A stretch of DNA of 64,000 bases from Billgrantia zhangzhouensis (GCF_021404465.1 NZ_JABFTT010000008.1:62001-126000); one strand, 5' to 3'; numbered from the stretch's first letter, positions 21,927 to 31,919 are shown. Notes: generated from the sequence alone by a model not told the origin. Numbers and translations: made by a program.

Positions 21927-22196
21927 CTAGTAATGCGGCGGCACCTCGTCCTGCGGTGACGGTGCCGTCATCTCCGAATCCTGCAGCGCCCGCTGCTGGT
22001 CGCGCAGCTTTTCCTGCATCAGGGTATTGATCCGCTCCAACTGTGCCAGGCGCCGTTCCTGGGCAGCAACCGCCTGGTCCAGCGTATCCAGCCAGTGTTC
22101 CTGGTAGGCGATGCGGCTCTCCAGTGACTCCAGTCGGGCGGCGAGCGTATGCTCGGGGCTCATGCTAGAATCGTCGCGCTGCGTGTCGCTGTTCAT
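21927..22196 (-). CDS. slyX: SlyX family protein
   Basis: This 89-aa coiled-coil protein has the SlyX core AARLESLESRIAYQEHWLDTLD, and its C-terminus ends in PPHY, as SlyX does. The function is not established. I chose the Met at 22196 because GAAGG lies 8 nt before it. An upstream Met (22241) would run into the divergent cold-shock gene. It converges on trxB across the heptamer repeat. Confidence 0.88.
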   Translation of the reverse strand: MNSDTQRDDSSMSPEHTLAARLESLESRIAYQEHWLDTLDQAVAAQERRLAQLERINTLMQEKLRDQQRALQDSEMTAPSPQDEVPPHY

Positions 22197-22291
22197 CGTG
22201 ACACCTTCATTGGCTGACGGGGCCTTGGGTCGTGTCGTCATCTGACATCCTGTTTCATCAATTCCACATTACAAGTGAGCAATACGGATCC

Positions 22292-22756
22292 ATGAATCGC
22301 AAGGTTATCATTCGCTGTACGCTGATCAGCCTCCTGCTGGCGCTGCCGGCTCCGTTGCTGATCGCACTGTTCATTTCACTGACCGGAGGCGATCTGGCAC
22401 GCCAGCTGTTCGCCATGCTCGAGGTCGAGGGTGTCGCGGCGGTCTATTTCGCCGTGGCGGCGGCGGCCTTCGTGCTGCTGCTGATCGCCACTCTCACACT
22501 GCATGCCTTCAGTCCCAGGCTCGCGGTGCTGGCCGATGTCGAGAACGACGATCGCGAGATCGGCGAGGTCAAATGGTTCAACGTCAACAAAGGTTACGGC
22601 TTCATCAAGCGTGAGAGCGGCGAGGACGTGTTCGTCCATTTCCGTGCCATTCGCGGCCGTGGGCACCGCACCCTGGCCGAGGGGCAGAAGGTGCGCTATC
22701 ACGTGATCGAGAATGAGCGGGGGCTGCAAGCCGACGACGTCACGGTCATCACTTAG
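22292..22756 (+). CDS. Membrane-anchored cold-shock domain protein
   Basis: The 154-aa protein has two hydrophobic segments (about residues 5-30 and 48-75) followed by a complete cold-shock domain. That domain starts GEVKWFNVNKGYGFI (RNP1 KGYGFI) and has RNP2 as VFVHF. The RNA/DNA-binding face should be in the cytoplasm, tethered to the inner membrane. Most cold-shock proteins are about 70 aa and soluble. Upstream in-frame Met 22232 would overlap slyX signals and is less likely. Its role is unknown; membrane-localised RNA binding is an inference. Confidence 0.82.
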   Translation: MNRKVIIRCTLISLLLALPAPLLIALFISLTGGDLARQLFAMLEVEGVAAVYFAVAAAAFVLLLIATLTLHAFSPRLAVLADVENDDREIGEVKWFNVNKGYGFIKRESGEDVFVHFRAIRGRGHRTLAEGQKVRYHVIENERGLQADDVTVIT

Positions 22757-22868
22757 GTGGTAGAAAGCGCCTGCGCTCGACCAGGCGTTGTTGGAAGCGT
22801 GGGAAGAGCAATCCCGCCTAGCCTGGCCATCGCTCGTCAGCTTTCGCAAGAATCAATAGGTTGGTTTG

Positions 22869-22898
22869 GACATCGCCCCGCTTCGGCGGGGCGATGTC
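22869..22898. terminator. Long UUCG hairpin between convergent genes
   Basis: A 13-bp perfect stem (22869-22881 with 22886-22898) is closed by a TTCG tetraloop. It lies between the cold-shock gene (+) and the unknown gene after dapE (-). There is no strong T-run on either side, but its stability and place make it the likely shared terminator. Confidence 0.7.
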
Positions 22899-22906
22899 AT
22901 TTGGGG

Positions 22907-23314
22907 TCATTGGCCGGAGTCGGGCCAGTCGATGGCGCTTTCGCTGCCGTCGGGTAGCACCTGCCAGAAGCGGTCGGGGTCGTCGCCAGGTTGCCAGCCG
23001 CCAAGCGAGCAGCGGACCTCACAGTCGAGCCGGGCGGCGGCGTCGCGGGCGCAGTCGGCATCTCGCGGCCACGGTGTGTGAGCGCTGTCGAACCACAGGC
23101 TGGCGAAGCCGTCGGCGGCTTTTTCCACCAGCAGCACCGGCACCTCGTGCCCCTCGTAATGGCCGCGGGTCTGCCACTTGTTACGCCCGGCGCCGCGCAG
23201 TGGAGCGGCATCCAGTGTTTCGCCAAGCCAGGCATTGATGGCCTCGAATGGAGGCTGACGCAGGTAGATCTCGATGTCCGGATAGCGCATGGGGCTCTCG
23301 TGCAAGTCTGGCAT
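22907..23314 (-). CDS. Conserved hypothetical protein downstream of dapE
   Basis: I do not recognise a named family. The 135-aa acidic protein is rich in Trp and Asp, with segments YPDIEIYLR, KWQTRGHYEGHEVPVLLVEKAADGF and SLWFDS. It has no signal peptide or membrane segment. GAGAGG lies 6 nt before Met 23314; Met 23290 is an alternative. It starts 19 bp after dapE and is probably the last gene of the dap transcript. I see nothing linking it to lysine synthesis except position. Confidence 0.7.
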   Translation of the reverse strand: MPDLHESPMRYPDIEIYLRQPPFEAINAWLGETLDAAPLRGAGRNKWQTRGHYEGHEVPVLLVEKAADGFASLWFDSAHTPWPRDADCARDAAARLDCEVRCSLGGWQPGDDPDRFWQVLPDGSESAIDWPDSGQ

Positions 23315-23333
23315 GGCGAACCTCTCGGCGCGG

Positions 23334-24506
23334 TCAGGGCTGGGCGGTGCCGTTGACGAAGAGCTTGGCCAGGATTGCTTCGTAGACCTGGCTCAGATCG
23401 TCGAGATCGGCGGCGCGCACGCATTCGTTGGCCTGGTGGATGGTGGCGTTGCGTGGCCCCAGCTCTACTACCTGGCTGCCCAGCGTGGCAATGAAACGGC
23501 CATCCGACGTGCCGCCGCTGGTCGAAAGCTGGGGCTGGCGGCCGAGCACGGCTTCCACGCCGTGCAGGGCGGCTTCCACCAATTCGCCTTCGGCGGTCAG
23601 GAAGGGCTCGCCGTTGAGTGTCCAGTCGAGCTGATACTCGAGACCGTGGGCATCGAGTATCGCCTCGGTGCGTGAACGCAGCTGTTCATGGGTCACCTCG
23701 GTGGAGAAGCGGAAGTTGAACACCACTTCCACGTCGCCGGGAATGACGTTGGTGGCGCCGGTACCGGCACGAAGGTTGGAAATCTGGAAGCTAGTGGCAG
23801 GGAAGAAGTCGTTGCCGCTGTCCCAGTGTTCACGTACCAACGCGTCGAGTGCCGGCAGCGCTTGGTGTATCGGGTTGCGTGCCAGATGCGGATAGGCCAC
23901 ATGGCCCTGGACTCCCCTGACGTGCAGCACGCCGCCGAGCGAGCCACGACGACCGTTCTTGATCACGTCGCCGAGCACGTCGGTGGAGGAGGGCTCGCCG
24001 ACGATACAGTAATCGAGGCGCTCGTTGCGCTCGCGCAGGTGCTCGACCACGGCCCGGGTGCCGTCCACTGCGGGCCCCTCCTCGTCGGAGGTGATGAGGA
24101 AGGCGATCCGTCCGTGGTGGTCGGGGTGGGCACTGACGAAGCGTTCCACCGCAGTGATCATTGCCGCCAGGCTGCCCTTCATGTCGGCCGAACCGCGGCC
24201 GCGCAGCATGCCTTTGTCATCGATGCAGGGCTCGAAGGGGGGCGTCTCCCAGTGTACATGGGGGCCGCTCGGCACCACGTCGGTATGGCCGGCGAAGGCC
24301 AGTACCGGGCCGTGATGGCCATGGGTCGCCCAGAAGTTCTCCACATCGCCGAAGGGAAGACGCTCGATCTGGAAGCCCAGCCGCTCCAGGCGCTCGATCA
24401 TCAGCGCCTGGCAGCCGAGGTCGTCGGGAGTGACCGAGGGGCGGCGAATCAGCTCGAAGGCGAGCTGCTGGGTCGCGGAGAGCCCCTGTGGATCAGTTAT
24501 GGGCAT
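23334..24506 (-). CDS. dapE: Succinyl-diaminopimelate desuccinylase
   Basis: DapE removes succinate from N-succinyl-LL-diaminopimelate in the lysine/peptidoglycan-precursor pathway. The 390-aa M20-family dizinc enzyme has GHTDVVPSG (metal His and Asp), the catalytic pair in [20 protein letters not shown], and a late GGTSDGRF with a metal His-region equivalent. The start at 24506 overlaps the end of dapD by 14 nt, so the two are translationally coupled. The frame opens nine codons earlier in dapD. Confidence 0.96.
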   Translation of the reverse strand: MPITDPQGLSATQQLAFELIRRPSVTPDDLGCQALMIERLERLGFQIERLPFGDVENFWATHGHHGPVLAFAGHTDVVPSGPHVHWETPPFEPCIDDKGMLRGRGSADMKGSLAAMITAVERFVSAHPDHHGRIAFLITSDEEGPAVDGTRAVVEHLRERNERLDYCIVGEPSSTDVLGDVIKNGRRGSLGGVLHVRGVQGHVAYPHLARNPIHQALPALDALVREHWDSGNDFFPATSFQISNLRAGTGATNVIPGDVEVVFNFRFSTEVTHEQLRSRTEAILDAHGLEYQLDWTLNGEPFLTAEGELVEAALHGVEAVLGRQPQLSTSGGTSDGRFIATLGSQVVELGPRNATIHQANECVRAADLDDLSQVYEAILAKLFVNGTAQP

Positions 24507-25518
24507 GCAGGGCCTCGTTGAGCGCGATGGCACTCTTGTTGGTCAGGCACTCGATGCGGCCGTTCTGCGAGTTGCGACGCAGCAGCAGGTCGCTGTGACC
24601 GGCCAGTTCGCGTGCCGCCACGGTCTTGACCTCCTGGCCCTGATCGTCGAGCAGGGTGACCTTGGCCCCGGCGGTGATGTAGAGACCGGCCTCGACGGTG
24701 CAGCGATCGCCCAGCGGGATGCCAATGCCGGCGTTGGCGCCGATCAGACAGCCTTCACCCACCTTGATGACAATGTTGCCACCGCCGGAAAGGGTACCCA
24801 TGGTGGAGCAGCCGCCGCCCAGGTCGGAGCCTTTGCCCACCATTACGCCGGCCGAGATGCGACCCTCGATCATGCCCGGACCTTCGGTGCCGGCGTTGAA
24901 ATTGACGAAGCCTTCATGCATCACGGTGGTGCCCTCGCCCAGGTAGGCGCCCAGGCGCACTCGTGCGGTGTCGGCAATGCGTACGCCGTTGGGCACCACG
25001 TAGTCGGTCATCTTGGGGAATTTGTCCACGCAGTCCACCGACAGCGTGCGTCCCTCCAGGCGTGCCTTGAGGCGACGGGCAGGCAGTTCCTCGATGTCGA
25101 TCGGACCTTCACTGCTCCAGGCCACGTTGCGCAACAGGCCGAACATACCGGTGAGGTCTACGCCGTGAGGTTTTACCAGGCGATGCGACAGCAGGTGCAG
25201 CTTGAGATAGACCTCCGGGGCGCTCTGCGGCGGCAGGTCGTTCTCCAGGAAGGTGGCGACCAGCGGCCGCTGGCTGGCGGCCAGCGCCTCGACCAACTCC
25301 GCCTGGGCCACGTGGCCGGCCGTCCTGAGCGCCTCGCCAAGCTTGGCGCAGTGTTCCGGCAGGAAGCTGACGGCGCTGTTACCGGCGGGGACGTCGAGCA
25401 CCTTGCCGACAGCCTCCACCAGGCTGGCATCCGGCTTGAGCAGGGGCGCCGGATAGTAGATCTCCAGCCAGTCGCCCTGGGTGTTCTGGGTGCCGATTCC
25501 GAAGGCAAAACTCAGCAT
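24493..25518 (-). CDS. dapD: Tetrahydrodipicolinate N-succinyltransferase (long type)
   Basis: DapD succinylates tetrahydrodipicolinate using succinyl-CoA. The 341-aa protein belongs to the longer DapD class found in Pseudomonas, not the 274-aa E. coli type. The C-terminal half has left-handed beta-helix hexapeptides ([27 protein letters not shown] region, then [12 protein letters not shown] and [12 protein letters not shown]). It lies between the arsC-like gene and dapE in the minus-strand lysine block. Confidence 0.94.
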   Translation of the reverse strand: MLSFAFGIGTQNTQGDWLEIYYPAPLLKPDASLVEAVGKVLDVPAGNSAVSFLPEHCAKLGEALRTAGHVAQAELVEALAASQRPLVATFLENDLPPQSAPEVYLKLHLLSHRLVKPHGVDLTGMFGLLRNVAWSSEGPIDIEELPARRLKARLEGRTLSVDCVDKFPKMTDYVVPNGVRIADTARVRLGAYLGEGTTVMHEGFVNFNAGTEGPGMIEGRISAGVMVGKGSDLGGGCSTMGTLSGGGNIVIKVGEGCLIGANAGIGIPLGDRCTVEAGLYITAGAKVTLLDDQGQEVKTVAARELAGHSDLLLRRNSQNGRIECLTNKSAIALNEALHAHN

Positions 25519-25550
25519 GTGGTGTCCTCACGTCTTGAAGGGAATGGGCT

Positions 25551-25898
25551 TCAGCCCTTGAGATCGTCGTAGTCGCCGTTGCGGTAGCCGACGCGTATCT
25601 CGTCGCCGGTATCGAGCAACGGCCGTTTGAGCAGGGTGGGATTGGCCATGATCAGCGCGCGGACCTTGTTGGCATCGAGGTCGTGCTTGTCCTCCTCGGG
25701 GAGGTTGCGCCAGGTGGTACTGCGTCGGTTGAGGGCTTCCAGCACCGGAACCTTGGCGAGGATATGCTCGAGCAGCGCCGCCGAGAGGCCGTCTTCGCGC
25801 AGGTCGTGAACCTGGTAGGGCACTCCTTTCTCCTCCAGGGCCTTGCGCGCCTTGCGGCAGGTGTCGCAGTTCTTGATCACGAAGAGGGTCGCCATCAT
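25551..25898 (-). CDS. ArsC/Spx-family reductase-like protein (YffB type)
   Basis: The 115-aa thioredoxin-fold protein starts MMATLFVIKNCDTCRKARKA with a CXXC motif (CDTC), and has LLKRPLLDTGDEIRVGY near the end. Annotation pipelines call it arsenate reductase, but this subgroup sits in dap operons and a true arsenate role is doubtful. Its start codon and the dapC stop overlap as ATGA, so it is coupled to dapC. Confidence 0.85.
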   Translation of the reverse strand: MMATLFVIKNCDTCRKARKALEEKGVPYQVHDLREDGLSAALLEHILAKVPVLEALNRRSTTWRNLPEEDKHDLDANKVRALIMANPTLLKRPLLDTGDEIRVGYRNGDYDDLKG

Positions 25899-27094
25899 GC
25901 ACTCCTTTCGATGAAACGGCGAATTCGTTGGGCGGCTTCCACGGTGGCCTCGCGTTCGGCCACCAGCGCCAGCCGCATTCGGCCCGCACCGGGATTGATG
26001 CCATCGATGCCCGGGCGCCCCATGTAGGCGCCGGGCAATACGCTGACATGCTCCGCGGCGAACAGGCTCCGGGTGAAGGCCTCGTCGTCACCGCCCGGTA
26101 CCGCCGGCCATAGGTAGAAACTGGCCTCGGGCACGGGAAATTCAAGCACCGGAGCGAGAATTTCGCTCACCGCGGCGAACTTCTCGCGGTAGGCGTCGCG
26201 ATTGTCGCGTACGTGGCTCTCGTCGTTCCAGGCGGTGATCGAGGCGTGCTGCAGCGGCAGCGACATGGCACAGCCATGATAGGTGCGGTAGCGCTTGAAC
26301 GGTGCGATCAGCCCGGCGTCGCCAGCGACGAATCCCGAGCGCAGTCCTGGCAGGTTCGAGCGCTTGGAGAGCGAGTGGAATACCAGGCAGCGGCGATAGT
26401 CGTGGCGTCCGATGGCGGCGCAGGCCTCGAGCAGCCCCGGTGGTGGGGCGCTCTCGTCGAGATAGAGTTCGGAATAACACTCATCGGAGGCGATGATGAA
26501 GTCGAATTCGTCGGCCAGGGCGATCAGCTTTTCGAACTCGGCCCGCGGCGTCACCGCGCCGGTAGGGTTGCCCGGCGAGCAGAGGAAAACGATCTGTACC
26601 TCGCGCCAGGTGTCGGCCGGTATGGCATCGAAGTCGGGGCGAAAGCCGCTCTCGGCCCGGCAGTCGAGATAGAGCGGCTGGCCGCCGGCGAGCAGGGTGG
26701 CGCCTTCGTAGATCTGGTAGAAGGGGTTGGGCACCGCCACTCGGGCCGGGCGACTGCGGTCCAGGGCGGCCTGGACGAAGGCGAAGATCGCCTCGCGGGT
26801 GCCGTTGACCGGCAGCACTTGGCGTTCGGGGTCGAGCCCCTTGAGTCCGAAGCGCCGCGTGGCCCACCCGGCGATGGCGTCGCGCAATTCGGGTATGCCG
26901 GCGGTGGCCGGGTAGCGGGCGAAGTCGAGCTGATGCGCCACGAGCGTCTCCAGCGCGGCGCTGAAGGGGGCGTGCTGCGGCTCGCCGATGGTCAGCGGGA
27001 TGTGCGAGAGCTCTTCGGGAGGCGTCACGCCGGACTTCAGTTTGGCAAGCCTTTCGAACGGATAGGGCTTGAGGGCGTCGAGATCGGGGTTCAT
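25895..27094 (-). CDS. dapC: Succinyldiaminopimelate transaminase
   Basis: DapC transfers the amino group from glutamate to N-succinyl-2-amino-6-ketopimelate. The 399-aa class I PLP aminotransferase has the substrate loop IGEPQHAP, CSPGNPTGAV and the PLP-lysine segment SKRSNLPGLRSGF. Its place beside dapD and dapE supports the DapC assignment over other aminotransferases. I chose Met 27094; the frame is open 28 codons further up. Confidence 0.93.
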   Translation of the reverse strand: MNPDLDALKPYPFERLAKLKSGVTPPEELSHIPLTIGEPQHAPFSAALETLVAHQLDFARYPATAGIPELRDAIAGWATRRFGLKGLDPERQVLPVNGTREAIFAFVQAALDRSRPARVAVPNPFYQIYEGATLLAGGQPLYLDCRAESGFRPDFDAIPADTWREVQIVFLCSPGNPTGAVTPRAEFEKLIALADEFDFIIASDECYSELYLDESAPPPGLLEACAAIGRHDYRRCLVFHSLSKRSNLPGLRSGFVAGDAGLIAPFKRYRTYHGCAMSLPLQHASITAWNDESHVRDNRDAYREKFAAVSEILAPVLEFPVPEASFYLWPAVPGGDDEAFTRSLFAAEHVSVLPGAYMGRPGIDGINPGAGRMRLALVAEREATVEAAQRIRRFIERSA

Positions 27095-27195
27095 GGGTGT
27101 CCAGGCGCCGTGGGGCGGCGGCGTTGTCGTGTCTGCAGGCAGACCGCCGATTATAGGGAAGCCCCCGGCTCGCCTCAAACTTGTCGCCGCGCGCC

Positions 27196-29877
27196 TCAGC
27201 CCGCCACGTCCAGCACTTCGATCAGGCGCTCGCGCAGGCGCTGCTGGCGCTCGGGGTCGATCAGCGGTGCGCCCGACTTGTCGGTGATGAAGAAGACGTC
27301 CTCGACCCGTTCGCCCAGAGTGGCGATCTTGGCCGCCGAGAGCGAGATGCCCTGCTCCATGAAGATGCGCCCGACCCGGGCCAGCAGGCCGGGTCGGTCG
27401 GGCGCGGTCAGCTCCAGCAGGGTGCGCTCGTTGGCCGGGTCCTGCTCGATCAGCACCTCGGTGGGCACCTTGAAGTGGCGCAGCTGGCGCGGCGTGTGAC
27501 GGGTGACGATCTGGGGGTAATCCTCGGGGTCGTCGAGTTCCTCCACCAAGTGGGCGCGGATCTCCTCGATGCGTCTCGGGTCGCGTATCGCACGGCCCTG
27601 GTCGTCGAGCACGATGAAGGTGTTGAGCGTCCAGTCGTTGCTCGAGGTGGCGATGCGTGCGTCGTGGATCGACAGTCCCAACTGCTCCATGGCGGCGGCA
27701 GTGGCGGCGAATAGGTCATCCACCGAGCGGGTATGGATGAAGACCTTGGTGCCCCCCTCGGACATGTCGTCGGTGGGGGCGCTGATCAGCACCAGCGGCA
27801 GCGCCGACTCACGGTGGGCGAGGATGCCCAGGGTCTGCCAGACGATCTCGCTGGGGGCGTACTGCAGGAAGTACTCCTCACCGAGCTGCTCCCATAGGCG
27901 CTCGACCCGGCTCAGCTCGGCACCTACCGTGGTCAGCAGCGAGCGCGCTTCGCTGCGGGTCTCGGCGACCCAATCCTCGCGATCGAGCGGGTTGTCCAGG
28001 CCGCGGCGCAGGGCGCGCTTGGTCTCGGCATGCAGTTGGCGCAGCAACGACGCGCGCCAGCCGTTCCACAGCGTCGGGTTGGTGGCGTTGATGTCGGCCA
28101 CGGTGAGCACGTAGAGGTGGTCCAGGCGAGCCTCGTCGCCCACCAAGGTGGCGAATTCACGAATCACATCGGGGTCGGTGATGTCGCGTTTCTGCGCCAC
28201 CATGGACATTACCAGATGGTTTTCCACCAGCCAGCTAACCAGGCGGGTGTCCCGCTGCGACAGGCCGTGGCGCTCGGCGAAGCGCTCCACGTCACGGGCG
28301 CCGAGGATCGAATGGTCGCCGCCGCGCCCCTTGCCAATGTCATGGTAGAGCCCGGCGATCCACAGCAGCTCCAGCTTGGGCAACTGGGGCACCAGCGCCG
28401 CTGCTACCGGGAAGTCGTCGCGCGCCTGCGGTTTGCGGAACTGGTGAATGCACTTGAGCAGGCGCAGGGTATGGGCGTCCACGGTGTAGATGTGGAACAG
28501 GTCGTGCTGCATCAGCCCGACGGCCTGGCCGAACTCCGGCAGGTACTTGCCGAGCACGCCGTAACGGTTCATGCGCCGGAGTTGGCGTGCCACATTGCCG
28601 CTGGAGCGCAGCAGTGACATGAACAGGTGCTGGTGGTGTTCGTCGTCGCGGTAGAGGTCGTCGATCAGATGGCGGTTGTCGCGAATCAGGCGAATGGTGT
28701 CGGCGCGCACGCCCTCGATCTCGGGGTGCTCGGCCATCAGCAGGAACAGCTCGAGCAGGGCGGAGGGGTGCTCGCGAAACACCGAGCGGTGGCGCGCCTT
28801 GATGTAGCTGCCCTCGATCGCGAAGCGCTCGTTGAGGGCGGTAGTCTCCAGTCGCTCTCCGTCACGCAGGATCGCCTCGTCGAAGTGCTGCAGCAGCATG
28901 TCGTTGAGTCCCGCCAGCGCGGTGACATGGCGATAGTAGCGCTTCATGAACTGCTCGACGGCGAGGCGCTCGGGCGTGTCGCGAAAGCCGAACAGCTCGG
29001 CGATGGTGCGCTGATGGTCGAATAGCAGGCGATCCTCGGCGCGGCCGGTGAGCATGTGCAACGCATAGCGCACCTGCCACAGGAAGGCCTGGCCCTGGCT
29101 CAGGATGCGCAGCTCGGCATCGTTCATGAAACCTTCCGCCACCAGGTCCTCGTAGCGCTGGCTGCCGAAGTGGCGCTTGGCCACCCAGCCGATCATCTGG
29201 ATATCGCGCAGGCCGCCCGGCGAACTCTTGATGTTGGGCTCGAGGTGATACTCGGAGTTGTTGAAGCGATGGTGACGAGCGATCTGTTCCTGCCACTTGG
29301 CCTCGAAGAAGCGGTCGGCGGGCCACATGCTCTCGGTGGCGATGCGCGCCTTCATCGCCTCGCGCAGCGACTCGGGGCCAGCCAGGGTGCGCGACTCCAT
29401 CAGGTTAGTGATGATGGTGATGTCGCTCCCGGCCTCGCGTTCGCAATCGGAAAGCGAACGCACGCTGTGGCCGATCTCCAGCCCGATGTCCCACAGCAAG
29501 GTGATGAAGGCAGTCAACGGCCCACGGTAGGGGGTGTCGTCGTCATTCTCGAGCAGCATCATCAGATCGATGTCGGAATGGGGATGCAGCTCGCCGCGGC
29601 CGTAGCCGCCCACGGCGAGCAGTGCCACGCCGTCATCGGGCCATTCCTGCAGCGACCACGCTACGCTGAGCAACTGGTCGAGGCACCAGGCCCGACCGTG
29701 TATCAGGTCGCGAATGTCTGCCCCGGCGTGGAAGCGCTCGTCGAGCCGGCTCTGGATGTCGCGCAGTGCCGCCTTGAACGGGGCGATGGGTGAGCGAGTC
29801 CCTGCCAGTTCGCGTCGGAAGGTCTCGGCATCGAACAGCGACTCGTCGGGGGCGAAGCGATAGTGGTGCAGGAGCAT
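27196..29877 (-). CDS. glnD: [Protein-PII] uridylyltransferase/uridylyl-removing enzyme GlnD
   Basis: GlnD senses glutamine and adds or removes UMP on PII proteins, setting nitrogen regulation. The 893-aa protein has the nucleotidyltransferase motif GGYGRGELHPHSDID at residues 90-104, an HD domain with YHDIGKGRGGDHS, and two C-terminal ACT domains (the last begins LLELTAPDRPGLLARVG). All catalytic motifs are intact. It follows map by 11 bp and precedes dapC, the same neighbourhood as in many gammaproteobacteria. Confidence 0.97.
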   Translation of the reverse strand: MLLHHYRFAPDESLFDAETFRRELAGTRSPIAPFKAALRDIQSRLDERFHAGADIRDLIHGRAWCLDQLLSVAWSLQEWPDDGVALLAVGGYGRGELHPHSDIDLMMLLENDDDTPYRGPLTAFITLLWDIGLEIGHSVRSLSDCEREAGSDITIITNLMESRTLAGPESLREAMKARIATESMWPADRFFEAKWQEQIARHHRFNNSEYHLEPNIKSSPGGLRDIQMIGWVAKRHFGSQRYEDLVAEGFMNDAELRILSQGQAFLWQVRYALHMLTGRAEDRLLFDHQRTIAELFGFRDTPERLAVEQFMKRYYRHVTALAGLNDMLLQHFDEAILRDGERLETTALNERFAIEGSYIKARHRSVFREHPSALLELFLLMAEHPEIEGVRADTIRLIRDNRHLIDDLYRDDEHHQHLFMSLLRSSGNVARQLRRMNRYGVLGKYLPEFGQAVGLMQHDLFHIYTVDAHTLRLLKCIHQFRKPQARDDFPVAAALVPQLPKLELLWIAGLYHDIGKGRGGDHSILGARDVERFAERHGLSQRDTRLVSWLVENHLVMSMVAQKRDITDPDVIREFATLVGDEARLDHLYVLTVADINATNPTLWNGWRASLLRQLHAETKRALRRGLDNPLDREDWVAETRSEARSLLTTVGAELSRVERLWEQLGEEYFLQYAPSEIVWQTLGILAHRESALPLVLISAPTDDMSEGGTKVFIHTRSVDDLFAATAAAMEQLGLSIHDARIATSSNDWTLNTFIVLDDQGRAIRDPRRIEEIRAHLVEELDDPEDYPQIVTRHTPRQLRHFKVPTEVLIEQDPANERTLLELTAPDRPGLLARVGRIFMEQGISLSAAKIATLGERVEDVFFITDKSGAPLIDPERQQRLRERLIEVLDVAG

Positions 29878-29888
29878 GGCGACTCGAC

Positions 29889-30680
29889 TCAGTGGTCGAG
29901 GAAGGAGAAGTCTTCCTCATTGCGCGCCGTGAGTACCTCGACGCCAGTCTCGGTGACCAGCAGCGTATGCTCCCACTGCGCAGACAGGCTCTTGTCCCGG
30001 GTCACTGCGGTCCAGCCGTCACGCAGTACCTTGGTCTGGTGCCCTCCGACGTTGATCATCGGCTCGATGGTCAGGCACATGCCGGCGGCCAGAGTGGCGT
30101 CGGCTTCGGGCGCGTAGCCGTCATAATGCAGCACTTGCGGGTCCTCGTGGAAGCTGGCACCGATGCCATGACCGCAAAAGTCGCGCACCACCGAGTAGCC
30201 GTTGGTTTCGGCGTGGTGCTGAATGGCGCGGGCAAGCTCGGAGAGGCGCACTCCGGGGCGTACCAGGGCAATGCTCTTGTACAGGCATTCCTGGGTCACG
30301 CGGCACAGTCGCTCGCCCTGGATGCTCTCACCGATGACGTGCATCACGCTGGAGTCGCCGTGGTAGCCGTCGGCGGTCTTCACGGTGACATCGATGTTCA
30401 TGATGTCGCCCTTCTTGAGCTTCTTGCCCGGGTCGGGGATGCCGTGGCAGACCACGTGGTTGATCGAGGTGCAGATCGACTTCGGAAAGCCGTGATAGTT
30501 GAGCGGTGCCGGTGTCGAGCCCAACTCGTTGACGATATAGTCGTGGCAAAGGCGGTCCAGTTCACCGGTGGTCACGCCTGCCTGGACGTGAGGGGCTAGC
30601 ATCTCGAGCACGCTGGCGGCCTGGCGGCCGGCCTCACGCATCTTTTCTATCTCGTCGGGCGTCTTGATGGGTATGTTCAT
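29889..30680 (-). CDS. map: Methionine aminopeptidase, type I
   Basis: Map removes the initiator methionine from new proteins. The 263-aa protein begins MNIPIKTPDEIEKMREAGRQ and carries the pita-bread metal ligands in NIDVTVKTADGYHGD (Asp, Asp), the GHGIGASFHEDPQV segment (His), TIEPMIN (Glu) and WEHTLLVTETG (Glu). The start at 30680 gives the family N-terminus; the frame stays open 60 codons into the rpsB leader. It is divergent from rpsB, the arrangement common in proteobacteria. Confidence 0.97.
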   Translation of the reverse strand: MNIPIKTPDEIEKMREAGRQAASVLEMLAPHVQAGVTTGELDRLCHDYIVNELGSTPAPLNYHGFPKSICTSINHVVCHGIPDPGKKLKKGDIMNIDVTVKTADGYHGDSSVMHVIGESIQGERLCRVTQECLYKSIALVRPGVRLSELARAIQHHAETNGYSVVRDFCGHGIGASFHEDPQVLHYDGYAPEADATLAAGMCLTIEPMINVGGHQTKVLRDGWTAVTRDKSLSAQWEHTLLVTETGVEVLTARNEEDFSFLDH

Positions 30681-31004
30681 GAAATCTCGGTTCAGAGGGG
30701 TTGCAGCGCAGACAACGGGGCGGTGTGGGCGGCGGGCGACTTCATCTCGTTGGCGAACTATGGTATAAAGCCGCGCGCATTCCTGCAATCGTCGCCCGCC
30801 AGGCTCGCCTGCGGCCGGCATGACAGCGAAGGCGTCGGCAGCGGGCCGCACGAGGCACAATGATGCCCACGGCGCCGGCCGTTAATCCAACAGCCTTGAA
30901 AACACACACGTACCGGCACATGGTCCCGGGTGCTGCCGCGGTTCTTCCCGGCGGTCGGATCCATGGGGTGCGTGGAGGCCTAACCCGATTTTCAGGAGTC
31001 ATCC
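30681..31004 (+). promoter_or_regulatory. map/rpsB divergent control region and rpsB leader
   Basis: A TATAAA -10 box lies at 30764-30769 on the plus strand; its -35 (TTCATC, 17 nt away) is poor. Transcription from it would give an rpsB 5' leader of about 230 nt, GC-rich and able to form several hairpins. In other gammaproteobacteria the rpsB leader is the target of autogenous control by S2. I infer the same here but cannot show the binding site. AGGAG lies at 30994-30998. Confidence 0.5.
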
Positions 31005-31751
31005 ATGGCACACGTCAACATGCGCGACCTGCTCAAGGCAGGCGCACACTTCGGTCACCAGACCCGTTACTGGAACCCGAAGATGGGCAAGTTCATCTTC
31101 GGCGCGCGTAACAAGATCCACATCATCAACCTCGAGCACACCCTGCCGGCCCTCAACGAGGTGATCGACGTGGTCGAGAAGATGGCCGCTTCCAACAACA
31201 AGATCATGTTCGTCGGCACCAAGCGCAGTGCGAGCAAGATCATCAAGGAAGAAGCCACCCGCGTCGGCATGCCGTTCGTCAACCACCGCTGGCTCGGTGG
31301 TATGCTGACCAACTACAAGACCATTCGTCAGTCGATCAAGCGTCTGCGCGACCTCGAGTCCATGCGCGAGGACGGTACCTTCGACAAGCTGACCAAGAAA
31401 GAAGTCCTGATGGCGACCCGCGAGCAGGACAAGCTCGAGCGCTCCATCGGCGGCATCAAGGACATGGGTGGCCTGCCCGACGCCCTGTTCGTGATCGATG
31501 TGGATCACGAACGTATCGCCATCAACGAGGCGAACAAGCTTGGTATCCCGGTCATCGGTGTGGTGGATACCAACTCCGACCCGGACGGCGTCGACTACGT
31601 GATCCCCGGCAACGATGACTCCATCCGTGCCATCCAGATCTACGTCAAGGCGATCGCCGATGCCTGTGCGCGTGCGAAGGAAGGCCGTCCCGACGAGTTC
31701 GTCGAGGTCACCGAGGGTGAAGGTGGCGATGCCACTGCCGCAGCCGAGTAA
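31005..31751 (+). CDS. rpsB: 30S ribosomal protein S2
   Basis: The 248-aa protein begins [20 protein letters not shown] and shows [14 protein letters not shown] and [13 protein letters not shown], diagnostic of S2. The Glu-rich C-terminus is common in S2. Together with tsf it forms the conserved rpsB-tsf unit. AGGAG upstream sets the start. Confidence 0.98.
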   Translation: MAHVNMRDLLKAGAHFGHQTRYWNPKMGKFIFGARNKIHIINLEHTLPALNEVIDVVEKMAASNNKIMFVGTKRSASKIIKEEATRVGMPFVNHRWLGGMLTNYKTIRQSIKRLRDLESMREDGTFDKLTKKEVLMATREQDKLERSIGGIKDMGGLPDALFVIDVDHERIAINEANKLGIPVIGVVDTNSDPDGVDYVIPGNDDSIRAIQIYVKAIADACARAKEGRPDEFVEVTEGEGGDATAAAE

Positions 31752-31787
31752 CGGCGAGTTTTCCGGGCCGGCAACGCCGGGCCGGGA

Positions 31788-31812
31788 GGGCGGCCAAGTC
31801 ATTCGGCCGCCC
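31788..31812 (+). terminator. Hairpin between rpsB and tsf
   Basis: The arms GGGCGGCC (31788-31795) and GGCCGCCC (31805-31812) pair with a 9-nt loop. No U-run follows, so it is at most a partial attenuator lowering tsf relative to rpsB. Confidence 0.45.
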
Positions 31813-31919
31813 GCTACCGTTCCGCCGCGGCGGGGCGAGATTTCACCGGGCCCATGGGCCCGGCGCCCTTATTCCCAGGTCGAACCTGAACGGGTTCCAC
31901 TTATCGAGAGGTGAATACC

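Noticed and set aside
25551..25898. Arsenic-resistance gene
   Set aside because: The protein has the ArsC fold, but its place in the dap operon and lack of other ars genes make an arsenate role unlikely.
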